Assembly: GCA_016935115.1 (NCBI GenBank)
Contig: JAFGRN010000060.1
Span: 1 to 34,341 of the forward strand
DNA from: Candidatus Omnitrophota bacterium
Lineage (GTDB): Bacteria > Omnitrophota > Gorgyraeia > 2-01-FULL-45-10
Length of the DNA: 34,341 bases
Direction of reading: 5' to 3'
The notes beneath the pieces are model-generated. The model was not told the DNA's origin, searched no databases, and saw only the letters and a program-made list of their open reading frames with translations. The position numbers were made by a program, and so were the translations under genes. Positions 1 through 8,080 of this stretch are shown here, piece after piece. Each line of letters opens with the position of its first letter. Position 1 is the first letter of the stretch.

Positions 1-1
1 T

Positions 2-303
2 AATCCCCCCGGCCCGAGAGGCGGCGCGGGAACCAACTGGGAGAACCCGGCAGGCCCGAGAGGTGGCCCCGGAGCAGGCCCCGACAGAAATTTCAGGCCA
101 AGAGCTGATAGAGATAATAATCCTCCCGGAGCCAGAGGCGGCGCCGGAACTAATTGGGAAAATCCTCGAGGCCCGAAAGGCGGCCCCGGCGCAAGTCCTA
201 ATGTAAGACGCGGAGGCGCTAATCCTCCAGGCCCGAAAGGCGGCGCAGGTGCCGGTAATCCTCCCGGCCCGAAAGGCGGCCGTGGCGCAGGCCCGAAGCG
301 CGG
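2..303 (+). repeat. In-frame protein repeat: 39-codon (117-bp) unit NPPGxRGGAGTNWENPxGP(R/K)GGPGA plus shorter NPPGPKGG units
   Basis: AAT of NPPG at 2 and again at 119; the two units differ mostly at synonymous positions. Confidence 0.7.
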
Positions 304-310
304 AAGGTAA
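2..310 (+). CDS. 3' end of a Gly/Pro/Arg-rich collagen-like low-complexity protein (truncated at window start)
   Basis: Open frame 2 from the window edge to TAA at 308-310: NPPGPRGGAGTNWENPAGPRGGPGAGPDRNFRPRADRDNNPPGARGGAGTNWENPRGPKGGPGA...NPPGPKGGRGAGPKRGR*. Not in the ORF list because it has no start inside the window. Confidence 0.75.
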   Translation, partial: NPPGPRGGAGTNWENPAGPRGGPGAGPDRNFRPRADRDNNPPGARGGAGTNWENPRGPKGGPGASPNVRRGGANPPGPKGGAGAGNPPGPKGGRGAGPKRGR

Positions 311-332
311 AAAAGAAAGATAGGTACAGATA

Positions 333-533
333 ATGGGAATTTCAAGATGCTGGCAGGAAAGCGTTGTTAATGGCTTCGGCAGGAGCAAGACGAGGAAGAC
401 TGTTGCCGAAAGAAAAAAAGCCAAGCGTATGCTGGTGCGCAAAATGGTGAAAGAGCTGAAGGCCGCCGGCAAACATGTAGACCTGCAGGCCATCAATGAG
501 GAAGCTGTATTTAAGTTAGGCCGGAAGAGATAG
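333..533 (+). CDS. Small basic hypothetical protein (66 aa)
   Basis: ORF with Lys/Arg-rich helical sequence, 22 nt after the preceding stop. Confidence 0.5.
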   Translation: MGISRCWQESVVNGFGRSKTRKTVAERKKAKRMLVRKMVKELKAAGKHVDLQAINEEAVFKLGRKR

Positions 534-591
534 GTAGTAATTAAGGCATGAAAGCCGCGGTTAAGTAAAACGCATACTTTGTTTACCATAG

Positions 592-627
592 AGCCGTAGG
601 GGAGACTTAGGCCTTCCCTACGGCTTT
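592..627 (+). terminator. Hairpin terminator-like structure
   Basis: AGCCGTAGGG (592-601) / CCCTACGGCT (616-625) followed by a short T run. Confidence 0.5.
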
Positions 628-710
628 GTCATTGCGAGGCGAAGCCGAAGCAATCTAAAGTCAAGATTGCCACGTCGGTCAGAGTGAGACAGTAACCTCC
701 TCGCAATGAC
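628..710. repeat. 83-bp dispersed-type inverted repeat (GTCATTGCGAGG...CCTCGCAATGAC)
   Basis: 12-bp perfect terminal inverted repeats at 628-639 and 699-710; noncoding interior. Confidence 0.65.
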
Positions 711-726
711 GCCTTAGTTTCCTCTA

Positions 727-754
727 TTGACGACGATGTATTTTGTGATATACT
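727..754 (+). promoter_or_regulatory. Sigma70-like promoter for the FadL-like gene
   Basis: TTGACG (727-732), N16, TATACT (749-754), about 67 bp upstream of the ATG. Confidence 0.5.
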
Positions 755-821
755 TATTCATCGGTTAAAAATTATTTATGATATTATTATAATATTATAA
801 CCAGTAAAAAAAGGGGTATTT

Positions 822-2081
822 ATGATAAGAAAAAGTCATAGCGGCCTGCCTGTCGGGGCCGCTGTTATCGCGGCCTGCCTCATTTTTACCGGAGACGCCT
901 ATGCCTCGAACGGCTCGCGCATGCTCGGTTTTAGCGCGAGAGATTCAGCCATGGCAGGGGCCACCACGGCTTCCAGCGAAGATACGGCGTGTCTTGTAAA
1001 GAACCCGGCAGGGTTGGTAAATATAGGCAATAGGGTGGACCTGGAGTATCAGAATATATTGCCGCATGATGTTACTGTATATACGGAAGGCCCGGGACTT
1101 ACAGCTTTATTAGGGCTGCCGCTGGTAAATCCCCGGTTTAAACAGGAGAGCACAGTCAGCTATATACCCGGGGGCGATTTTGGCGTAAGCTACGGCATCC
1201 CCGGAGAAGGCAAACATCCCGTCGCGATAGGATGCGGCGTATTTAATATCTCAGGGCTGTCCCTGAACCTCAGGTCATCGAGGTTGAATCCGCTTGTCCT
1301 CAATGATTATGATAAGATGATAGATTTAAAGAGCATGAGGATAGCTCCGGGAGCCGCGATAGGGATTACCGATAAATTATCCGTCGGCGCCGCCGCGAAT
1401 ATAGAAGTGCAGGCGCTCCGGACAGATATGGCCACGACGCCTAATTACTTCGAGACCGTCGGCGGAGGCAAGTGGTCCTTCGCGCCGGGCGCGGGGTTCA
1501 CGGTGGGGATGGAATACGAAATAAACAGGATATTTGCTATAGGCGCCTCTTACGAAAGCCATACATGGATGAGAAGGCATTACAGGTATAAGGACTGCCT
1601 GCCTTATATCGACGAGCCGCCTGTTATAAACGCGGGGCTTTCGTTTAAGCCGGCAAAACAGCTGGAGCTCACTTTTGACACGCGTTATATAAACTGGACC
1701 GATGTCAAGATAGCGCGCCTGGCCCCCGATAACGGCGGTTTCGGATGGCGCGACCAGTGGGTATTCGCTACAGGCGCGGAATACGGCTTATTTAAGGACA
1801 GGCTGAAATTGCGCCTCGGATATAATTACGGAAGATCCCAGATCCAGCCGCATGTCGCCTTCGCCAATTCGCTTCTACCGCTTATCATGGAGCATCATCT
1901 TACGAACGGTTTTTCTTACGCGTTGACCAAAAAACTGTCGGTCGATCTTACATGGGAACACCATTTCTTCAATTCCATGGCGGATAAAGGATGGGGAGAT
2001 ATCACCAGCCAGGCCGGCGCCGGTTCCAAGATAAGCGCGGCAGTTGATGTAATCAGCGTCGGGGCATCATACAAATATTAA
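822..2081 (+). CDS. OmpP1/FadL/TodX family outer-membrane transport protein
   Basis: Signal peptide, then SNGSRMLGFSARDSAMAGATTASSEDTACLVKNPAGL, typical FadL/OmpP1 N-terminus; beta-strand-rich remainder. Confidence 0.85.
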   Translation: MIRKSHSGLPVGAAVIAACLIFTGDAYASNGSRMLGFSARDSAMAGATTASSEDTACLVKNPAGLVNIGNRVDLEYQNILPHDVTVYTEGPGLTALLGLPLVNPRFKQESTVSYIPGGDFGVSYGIPGEGKHPVAIGCGVFNISGLSLNLRSSRLNPLVLNDYDKMIDLKSMRIAPGAAIGITDKLSVGAAANIEVQALRTDMATTPNYFETVGGGKWSFAPGAGFTVGMEYEINRIFAIGASYESHTWMRRHYRYKDCLPYIDEPPVINAGLSFKPAKQLELTFDTRYINWTDVKIARLAPDNGGFGWRDQWVFATGAEYGLFKDRLKLRLGYNYGRSQIQPHVAFANSLLPLIMEHHLTNGFSYALTKKLSVDLTWEHHFFNSMADKGWGDITSQAGAGSKISAAVDVISVGASYKY

Positions 2082-2090
2082 AAGAGGTCC

Positions 2091-2855
2091 ATGAGGTTTA
2101 TACTGTCGGTGTTGATATGGGCGCTCGGTGTGATCATCACCGCGGCCGCCTTCGCCGCAAGTTGGGCCATCAAGGTTTGGCCATTTCCTATAGCCGGAAG
2201 GCAGAGGCTTGTTCACGCGCAATGTTTCTGGTGGTCGGATGCCCTGATGGCGCTGAATCCATTCTGGAAGATAAGGGTGGAAGGGCTCGGGAATATTGAC
2301 TATAACCGCACGTACGTCATAGTAGCCAACCACCAGAGCCTCGCCGATATCATCATAATCTACCGTACGCATATGTACTTCAAATGGGTGGCTAAGGAAG
2401 AGCTTCTGAAAGTTCCTTTCATAGGCGGCCTTCTCCGCGTCAATGACCATGTCCTGCTCTCGAGGGAAGATTTAAGCAGTATTAAAGAAGTATACCGTAA
2501 AGCGGCCGAAAATCTGAGAAGCGGTATATCGATGCTGTTTTTCCCCGAAGGGACCCGTAGCAGCACGGATGAGATGGGAGAATTTAAGAACGGAGCCTTT
2601 AAGCTCGCCATAAAAGAAGGTATACCTGTCCTGCCGGTATTTATAGGCGGCACCAGGGAAGCGATCCCTAAAGGAGGGTTTGTATTCAAGGCCAAAGTAT
2701 CGGGCAGGGTCGTGGTCCTCCCCCCGATCGAGACGTCGGCTCTTAGTACAGCCGATTATTCAGCATTGAAAGACAAGGTCCGCGCGCAGCTTAAGGATGT
2801 TTCGGATTTTTTATTGCGCCGGCGGCACGCTGAGGGTAAAATAAAAAGCATATGA
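2091..2855 (+). CDS. plsC: 1-acyl-sn-glycerol-3-phosphate acyltransferase (PlsC family)
   Basis: NHQSLAD (NHX4D-like motif) and FPEGTRS motif; N-terminal TM segment. Confidence 0.88.
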   Translation: MRFILSVLIWALGVIITAAAFAASWAIKVWPFPIAGRQRLVHAQCFWWSDALMALNPFWKIRVEGLGNIDYNRTYVIVANHQSLADIIIIYRTHMYFKWVAKEELLKVPFIGGLLRVNDHVLLSREDLSSIKEVYRKAAENLRSGISMLFFPEGTRSSTDEMGEFKNGAFKLAIKEGIPVLPVFIGGTREAIPKGGFVFKAKVSGRVVVLPPIETSALSTADYSALKDKVRAQLKDVSDFLLRRRHAEGKIKSI

Positions 2856-3778
2856 GAAGAATATTTCTTTTGACCATAATAATAATATTCATAGCGATGG
2901 GCGCTTATGGTTTCGGTGTCATACAGAACTGCTTCAAACCCACCGAGGCTATATCGCCCTGCAAAGTGAATATAATGGTGCGGACCGCCAGGTGGAAAGA
3001 ACTGGAGAAGGAGATAAACAAGACCCTTAAGCGTTTTAACGGAACCGCGGGGGTCGTAATCAATGACCTTGACCTGAACTGGGAGATCGCCATAAATGAA
3101 GATAAGGTGATACCGTCTGCCAGCATGGTGAAGATCCCCATAATGATGGCCTACTACTGCGCTTCCCGCAACGGCCTGGTAGATCTTAATGCCAGGATAC
3201 GCCTGACCGATAAATTAAAAGCGCCCGGGTCCGGAACGCTGAAGAATGCGGCTTCCGGGACGGATCTCTCCGTTGAAGAGATGATGATCCTTATGATCAC
3301 CCAGAGCGACAATACAGCGGCCAATATCCTCATAGACTATCTCGGCATGGATAAGTTGAATTATTATTTCTCCGCTATGGGCCTGAAGAATACCAATCTG
3401 TCGCGAAAGATGATGGATTTTAAGTCGAGAAAAGCCGGGGTAGAGAATTACACTACTGCCCGGGATATCGCGTTTCTTCTTTATAAATTATACCGCAATA
3501 AATTTCTGGATAAGGCTATGTCCCAGAGATGCCTTAAGATACTGGCATGCCAGAAGGTCAATGACCGGATCCCGAAGAAACTGCCGGAGAAGGTCACGGT
3601 GGCGCATAAGACCGGGCTCGAGAGAGGCCTCTGCCACGACGCCGGCATTGTCTATACCGATAAAGGGAACTTTTTGATATGTGTGCTGGTAAACCACAAT
3701 GACAAGACCGCCGCGGCTGCGAAGAGCCTGATCTCCAGGATATCTTTGCTTACATATCTATATCATAACGGGGAGTGA
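2852..3778 (+). CDS. Class A beta-lactamase-like / penicillin-binding-type serine hydrolase, exported
   Basis: SMVK (SxxK), SDN and KTG motifs in correct order; N-terminal TM/signal; ATGA overlap with plsC. Confidence 0.8.
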   Translation: MRRIFLLTIIIIFIAMGAYGFGVIQNCFKPTEAISPCKVNIMVRTARWKELEKEINKTLKRFNGTAGVVINDLDLNWEIAINEDKVIPSASMVKIPIMMAYYCASRNGLVDLNARIRLTDKLKAPGSGTLKNAASGTDLSVEEMMILMITQSDNTAANILIDYLGMDKLNYYFSAMGLKNTNLSRKMMDFKSRKAGVENYTTARDIAFLLYKLYRNKFLDKAMSQRCLKILACQKVNDRIPKKLPEKVTVAHKTGLERGLCHDAGIVYTDKGNFLICVLVNHNDKTAAAAKSLISRISLLTYLYHNGE

Positions 3779-3781
3779 GGA

Positions 3782-4159
3782 TTGAAGACGATACTGGTGG
3801 TGGAAGACAATAAGGACCTGAGGGACATACTCAAGAAGAGGCTGGAATACGAGGGGTATCTTGTAAACCTGGCCGAGGACGGATATGTGCTTCTGGGCAG
3901 CCTGAGGTCCGGCAAAGAACCCGACGCCATCATCCTGGATCTTATGCTCCCCGGGCGCAGCGGCGTGGAGTTATTGGGCACACTCACTTCTACGTGGAAG
4001 ATGACGAAGATATATATATTTTCCGCCCATCCGGAATATCAGGAGCGGCACGGGCTTAAAAATTATGATATCGCCGGGTACTTCCTGAAATCCGACGGTA
4101 TAGATAATCTCATAACAACGATAAAAGAGGATCTCGAGGGGACAGAGTGGGAAAAGTAA
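3782..4159 (+). CDS. Response regulator receiver-domain protein (single domain)
   Basis: ILVVEDNKDLRDIL, DLMLPGRSG, FLKSDG; TTG start at 3782. Confidence 0.85.
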   Translation: MKTILVVEDNKDLRDILKKRLEYEGYLVNLAEDGYVLLGSLRSGKEPDAIILDLMLPGRSGVELLGTLTSTWKMTKIYIFSAHPEYQERHGLKNYDIAGYFLKSDGIDNLITTIKEDLEGTEWEK

Positions 4160-6033
4160 GGCTCTCGATAAACGTAAAGATAACCCTTCTCTTCCTTATG
4201 CTCTCCGTCCTACTGATCGGCACGATCGGATTTATCAACTATACATACAGCAAAGCCGACCTGGAGGAGAGGATACTGTCGGACCTGGCCGCTATCTCCA
4301 ATTCCAAGGCCACGGCCATAGGAATATTGCTGGAAGAAGACTATGAGGACCTGCTCGATGTCACGGGCAGGTCAATGATTAAGGGCGCATTACAGGCGAT
4401 TGAGGAGGGCTCAGGCGAGACGGCGAAGCTGAGGTCGAGGATCCTGGAGTCGGTCTCGACGGCTAAGGAAGCATCCAAGACCATCGAAGATATAACGATA
4501 ATAGGCATGGACGGAGTCGTGATAGCGTCGACCGATCCGGCGGCGTCGGGCACAGACCTCTCTGAAAGCATTTTTTTCATCAGCGGCAAACAGGGATTTC
4601 ATTTGAGCGCCCCTTATATGCGCAGGGGCGTTTTTGTTTATGAGATGTCAGCGCCGATAACCGGTCCGGGGAAAGGCAGCCGGGATATTGTCGGCGTGGC
4701 AAAGATGATAATAAATGAAACGAGATTATATGATATCCTGCGCGACTACTCCGGGCTGGGCTCTACGGGTGAAACCATACTGGGACAGCGTAAGGGGGGA
4801 GATATAGTATTTCTCGGGCCCATGCGCCACCGGCAAAATATGAGGATAAGGCTGCGTATTCCGTTAAAATCTATGTTTGCCCATCCTATGAAACTGGCCA
4901 TCGGCGGGAAGACCGGCTTTGCTACGGGCAGGGACTACCGCGGACAGGAAGTGTTTGCCGCCTATTACCATATTCCTTTAAGCGATTGGGGGCTTGTGGT
5001 AAAGATCGATAAGCAAGAAGCCTTTCAATCTATATATAACCTTCGCCTCCAGCTGATACTCTTCAGCGGCCTGCTTTTTCTTTTAAGCGCGCTGGCCATT
5101 ATGCAGCTGGCCCGTTATATTACCGATCCAATCGAGGTCCTGCACCAGGGGACGCGCATAATTGCTGACGGCAACCTGGGCTACCGCGTTAAAGTGAGCA
5201 CAAGCGATGAAATAGGCGAGCTGGCTTCGTCTTTTAATGATATGGCCGCGCATTTGCAGAAGATAACCGTTTCGGTAGACAGGCTCAATGAGGAGATAAA
5301 AGAGCGGAAGATCGCGGAAGAGAGACTGAACGAAGCGGTAAAGGTAAAGACAAATTTCATTTCTACAGTATCTCACGAGATCAGAACGCCTCTCGCCGCG
5401 GTAAAAGAAGGAATAAACATAGTCCTAGACGGTATCCTGGGGCCCGTGAATGACGAGCAAAAAGATTTTTTGGCGAGAACCAGGGCCAATGTGGACAGGC
5501 TGACACGGCTTATCAACGAGATACTCGATTTCCAGAAACTGGAGTCCGGCAGGATGGTGCTTTATAAGGAAGAGAACGATATCGTCAGGGTCGCGAAGGA
5601 AGTATATCATGTCATGGCTCCTCTGGCCAGGCAGAAGGGCGTGGCTTTTAAAATAATCCCGGAAGACCACCTGCCGAAGGCGGTTTTTGACAGGGACAGG
5701 ATCGCGCAGGTATTGACCAATCTTATCGATAATGCGGTAAAATTCACGGACAAGGGCGAGATATCCGTAAAGATTTCAAAAGGGCGGGATGACCTGCTCA
5801 TTACAGTAAGCGATACCGGACGCGGCATTTCGCAGGAAGACATGCCGCGCCTCTTCAAAAGTTTTGAGCAGCTGGGTAAGGTGAGGGACAGCAGGGGCGG
5901 CACAGGCCTGGGCCTTGTCATCTCGAGGGATATAGTCGAATTGCATGACGGCAGGATGTGGGCGGAATCCGAGCCCGGCAGAGGCTCGGAGTTCCATTTT
6001 ACATTACCCATTTCCACAGGAAACGTAAATTGA
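4147..6033 (+). CDS. Membrane sensor histidine kinase (extracytoplasmic Cache-like sensor, HAMP, HisKA, HATPase)
   Basis: FISTVSHEIRTPLAAVKEG H-box, NLIDNAVKFTDKG N-box, DTGRGIS and GTGLGLVIS G-boxes; two TMs flanking the sensor region; GTG start overlapping the RR gene. Confidence 0.92.
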   Translation: MGKVRLSINVKITLLFLMLSVLLIGTIGFINYTYSKADLEERILSDLAAISNSKATAIGILLEEDYEDLLDVTGRSMIKGALQAIEEGSGETAKLRSRILESVSTAKEASKTIEDITIIGMDGVVIASTDPAASGTDLSESIFFISGKQGFHLSAPYMRRGVFVYEMSAPITGPGKGSRDIVGVAKMIINETRLYDILRDYSGLGSTGETILGQRKGGDIVFLGPMRHRQNMRIRLRIPLKSMFAHPMKLAIGGKTGFATGRDYRGQEVFAAYYHIPLSDWGLVVKIDKQEAFQSIYNLRLQLILFSGLLFLLSALAIMQLARYITDPIEVLHQGTRIIADGNLGYRVKVSTSDEIGELASSFNDMAAHLQKITVSVDRLNEEIKERKIAEERLNEAVKVKTNFISTVSHEIRTPLAAVKEGINIVLDGILGPVNDEQKDFLARTRANVDRLTRLINEILDFQKLESGRMVLYKEENDIVRVAKEVYHVMAPLARQKGVAFKIIPEDHLPKAVFDRDRIAQVLTNLIDNAVKFTDKGEISVKISKGRDDLLITVSDTGRGISQEDMPRLFKSFEQLGKVRDSRGGTGLGLVISRDIVELHDGRMWAESEPGRGSEFHFTLPISTGNVN

Positions 6034-7199
6034 TAATATCGAAGCGCCATAAGAAGGTGCCTCTTAAGACGAGAGTCTTCAGGAGAGTGGAGGACACTCC
6101 GCCGGAGGCCTGGGAAAGGATATATCCCAGCGTATTGGAAGGGTATAATCTATTTAAGACCATAGATGAATCCGGGCTGGAACAATTCTCCCTGTATTAT
6201 ATACTGGCATATGACGGCAGGAAAGTAGTAGGTATCGCGCCGTGCTTCATGCTTAACTACTCGCTCGACACAAGCATCAACGGCCCTCTTCGGCGGTTGT
6301 CGAACGCGGTAAAAAAGATAAGGCCGAATGTTTTCAGCATAAAGGCTTTTACGTGCGGGATGCCCCTTGGCCCGGGCAAATTCGGCATATCCGGCGACAG
6401 GGACAGGGTGTTCCATGTCATATTAAGGCGCATGGAGCAGATCGCCAAAAAAGAGAAGTGCGCGGTCGTGGCATTCAAAGATTTCGACCATTCCTACGCG
6501 CAGGCGCTCGACCCTATCCAGCGGGAGGGTTATGCTAAATTCGACAGCCTGCCGACGACCGAGATGAACATATGGTTTAAGGACTTTGAGGATTATCTCA
6601 GGACGATAAGCGCCGCATCGAGATATGACCTGCGCAGGAAATTCAGGAAGGTGGACGGCCATGTGAAATTTGACATGAAGATCGTAGATACGCTCGATGA
6701 CCATACTCTGCGCGAGGTGTATAAGCTCTATCTCGACATAGTGGACAAGCACGATATGGGATTTGAGCTCCTTCCCATGGCATTCTTCAGGAACCTGTCC
6801 AGGAACATGCCAAAAGAGACTAAGTACTTTCTGTGGCATCTCGACGGGAAACTGGCGGCGTTTGTGCTCTGCCTTATATCGGAAGACCGCCTCATAGATT
6901 ATTATGTAGGCATGGACTATTCCGTAGCGCACAGATACCACCTGTATTTCATAAAGTTCCGAGATGTAATGAACTGGTGCATAAAGCACGGCATAAAGAC
7001 GTATGAGATGGGAGTTACCGGTTATGAGCCGAAAAGAAGGCTCGGTTTTGAATTCATACCCCTGTATATCTACGCCAAGCTGCGTAACAGGTGGATGAGG
7101 CCGATATTCAAATTCTTCTGCCAGTTCCTTAAATTCGAGAATTTCGATCCGGCGCTGAAAGAAGCCAGAAAGAAAATTTCGCAAAGGGGCCTTAAATGA
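6030..7199 (+). CDS. FemAB/BioF2-like GNAT-fold acyl/aminoacyl transferase
   Basis: ORF listed from 5958, but TTG at 6030 (TTGA overlap with the kinase stop) is the more plausible start. C-terminal WHLDGKLAAFVLCL...DRLIDYYVGMDY...IKTYEMGVTGYEPKRRLGF typical of Acetyltransf_6/BioF2-like proteins. Confidence 0.7.
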   Translation: MIISKRHKKVPLKTRVFRRVEDTPPEAWERIYPSVLEGYNLFKTIDESGLEQFSLYYILAYDGRKVVGIAPCFMLNYSLDTSINGPLRRLSNAVKKIRPNVFSIKAFTCGMPLGPGKFGISGDRDRVFHVILRRMEQIAKKEKCAVVAFKDFDHSYAQALDPIQREGYAKFDSLPTTEMNIWFKDFEDYLRTISAASRYDLRRKFRKVDGHVKFDMKIVDTLDDHTLREVYKLYLDIVDKHDMGFELLPMAFFRNLSRNMPKETKYFLWHLDGKLAAFVLCLISEDRLIDYYVGMDYSVAHRYHLYFIKFRDVMNWCIKHGIKTYEMGVTGYEPKRRLGFEFIPLYIYAKLRNRWMRPIFKFFCQFLKFENFDPALKEARKKISQRGLK

Positions 7200-7612
7200 G
7201 AACCGGCGGCCTTACATTAAAGATATTCCTGCTCATAGTGCTGAATGACATCGGAGATACAGTGGCCCAGCTTCTCATGAAGAAAGGGCTTCTTCATACA
7301 GGAATAGGCGATATTACGCCGGGTAATTTTACCGAGTTTGTGGCCGGTAATGCGGCGTCGCCGCTCGTTTGGGCGGGGATGGCCATATTTATCCTTAACT
7401 TTTTCATATGGATAGTCGTGCTATCCAGGGTGGATTTAAGCATCGCAATGCCCGTCGGAAGCACATCATATATATTCGTGCCTCTGGCGGCCATGTTCTT
7501 TCTGCATGAAGCTGTGAGCCCGTTAAGATGGGCAGGCATCATATTGATAGCAGTGGGCATACATTTCGTGTCGCAGAGCAAGAAGCCCGGGGAAGGGAAG
7601 GCTCCGGCATGA
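7196..7612 (+). CDS. SMR/EamA-type small membrane transporter (four-TM half)
   Basis: Four hydrophobic helices, DLSIAMPVGSTSYIFVPLAAMFFLHEAVSPLRWAGIILIAVGI; ATGA overlap with the upstream gene. Confidence 0.75.
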   Translation: MRTGGLTLKIFLLIVLNDIGDTVAQLLMKKGLLHTGIGDITPGNFTEFVAGNAASPLVWAGMAIFILNFFIWIVVLSRVDLSIAMPVGSTSYIFVPLAAMFFLHEAVSPLRWAGIILIAVGIHFVSQSKKPGEGKAPA

Positions 7613-7980
7613 TAAAAGTCCTCGTATTTGTCATAATATCCGAGATCTGGACCGCTATAGGGCAGGTGCTTTTTAAAAAGAGCGTCAATTCGTTAGGAGT
7701 TCACAGCCTTCGCGGGATAAGGAACCAGAAGCGCTTCCTGAAGAACGTGCTCACGCATCCGTCGATATGGATGGGCCTTTCATGCATGGTGGCGGGCATG
7801 CTCGTATGGCTGATGGCGCTGGCGCAGGGAGATCTCAGCCTGGTCTATTCGGCCGGAAGCATTCAGTATGTGATGATACTTTTCCTGGCCCATTATCTCC
7901 TGGGCGAGAAGATCGACAGGATGAAGTTCATCGGAACATTCCTGGTATTCTTCGGCATAATACTCATTACCATAAGCTGA
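7609..7980 (+). CDS. SMR/EamA-type small membrane transporter, second half of pair
   Basis: ORF listed from 7528; ATG at 7609 (ATGA overlap) fits better. GDLSLVYSAGSIQYVMILFLAHYLLGEKIDRMKFIGTFLVFFGIILI. Confidence 0.75.
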   Translation: MIKVLVFVIISEIWTAIGQVLFKKSVNSLGVHSLRGIRNQKRFLKNVLTHPSIWMGLSCMVAGMLVWLMALAQGDLSLVYSAGSIQYVMILFLAHYLLGEKIDRMKFIGTFLVFFGIILITIS

Positions 7981-8044
7981 TCCCGCCGCTCAACACAGCG
8001 GGCTTTAACCCGGAGATGGACGAAGCGGGATTTGCTCCGGATGA

Positions 8045-8080
8045 ATGAATACCACCGGCTTTCAGGCCGGGGAGCTTCAT
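8045..8080 (+). promoter_or_regulatory. Palindromic hairpin sequestering the Shine-Dalgarno of the AsmA-like gene
   Basis: ATGAA..CCGGC TTTCAG GCCGG..TTCAT; GGGGAG SD (8069-8074) lies in the 3' arm, 6 nt before ATG 8081. Confidence 0.5.

Noticed and set aside
6423-7184. 253-aa minus-strand ORF opposite the FemAB-like gene
   Set aside because: Antisense shadow ORF; the plus-strand frame has family motifs and operon overlaps.
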